From Flavobacteriia bacterium (lineage in GTDB: Bacteria; Bacteroidota; Bacteroidia; Flavobacteriales; Schleiferiaceae), in contig JABXHW010000031.1 of the NCBI GenBank assembly GCA_013373425.1, forward strand, positions 1 through 48,313: a stretch of 48,313 nucleotides of DNA, written 5' to 3'. Positions 48,189 to 48,313 of this stretch are shown here, piece after piece. The notes beneath the pieces were generated by a model. That model was not told where the DNA came from. It made no database searches and saw nothing but the letters and a program-made list of their open reading frames with translations. The position numbers were made by a program, and so were the translations under genes. The number at the start of each line of letters is the position of its first letter. The first letter of the stretch is position 1.

Positions 48189-48313
48189 CTAACCTATATA
48201 TGTATGAAGATTCAATGCGACGCCTGTAATCAAAGTGAAAAACAAAGTTCCAATCGCCAATGGTTTCAAGAGAGGATCAAATTCTGATGGCGACATGGCC
48301 TGCATCGCCTTCC
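48189..48313 (-). CDS. menA: 1,4-Dihydroxy-2-naphthoate polyprenyltransferase, C-terminal fragment
   Basis: The reverse strand encodes the last ~41 residues of a protein: ...KAMQAMSPSEFDPLLKPLAI followed by GTLFFTLITGVALNLHTYIG and TAG at 48189-48191. The DPLLKPLA-x-GT-hydrophobic end with one transmembrane helix is the usual end of MenA. The rest lies outside the window. The enzyme attaches the prenyl chain to DHNA in the membrane. The position directly before menC supports the call. Confidence 0.75.
   Translation of the reverse strand, partial: KAMQAMSPSEFDPLLKPLAIGTLFFTLITGVALNLHTYIG

Overview
The window is a chromosomal stretch from a member of the Bacteroidota, most likely an aerobic, probably marine or aquatic Flavobacteriales-type bacterium (Cryomorphaceae/Schleiferiaceae-like; the family is an inference). 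The evidence is two secreted proteins with C-terminal Por/type IX secretion sorting domains, GWxTD, DUF4199 and DUF6952-type proteins, menaquinone genes (menA fragment, menC, menE), weak Shine-Dalgarno sequences and repeated -7 boxes of the Bacteroidota type (TAnnTTTG). No phage, insertion sequence, CRISPR array, rRNA or tRNA was found. The only RNA gene recognised is the signal recognition particle RNA (ffs).

Layout. 1-2.1 kb: 5' part of a THUMP rRNA methyltransferase, a gene-free gap, and two unrecognised lipoproteins. 2.2-7.2 kb: secreted serine hydrolase, DUF1028 protein, lipoprotein hydrolase, small secreted protein, TSUP and ZIP transporters. 7.3-9.5 kb: AhpC-type peroxiredoxin, patatin-like lipase and thiol peroxidase. 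9.7-13 kb: secreted esterase with a CBM20-like domain, thioesterase, YceI protein under a promoter carrying two copies of a palindrome, thioredoxin and DUF6952 pair. 13-16.5 kb: a tight sixA-ppk1-ppx polyphosphate operon. 16.7-24.2 kb: GWxTD protein, three family 2 glycosyltransferases, aroQ, xerD, an orphan efflux adaptor and DUF4199. 24.2-29.8 kb: secreted endonuclease I, ffs, transaldolase/Fsa, YciO/Sua5-type protein, tocopherol-cyclase-like protein, menE. 29.9-34.4 kb: TonB receptor, small helical protein, fhs. 34.6-36.9 kb: an HTH-regulator operon behind a complete promoter embedded in inverted repeats. 37-43.5 kb: a VanW/glycosyltransferase-like fusion coupled to unknown envelope proteins and two WG-repeat proteins. 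43.7-48.3 kb: pirin, DUF1697, two related outer-membrane-like proteins, menC and the 3' end of menA.

Three patterns cut across the genes. (1) Several intergenic gaps contain degenerate arrays with strict 7- or 8-bp phasing, in which half of each unit is conserved and half varies; each gap has its own consensus. (2) In at least four genes with a perfect -7 box, and three with imperfect ones, the box ends 4-5 nt before the start codon. The same spacing separates the ffs -7 box from the structurally fixed 5' end of the RNA, so these genes are probably transcribed without a leader. (3) Many genes overlap by 1-4 nt (sixA/ppk1, thioredoxin/DUF6952, both GT2 genes and DUF4199, HTH operon, VanW fusion and its neighbour), pointing to translational coupling.
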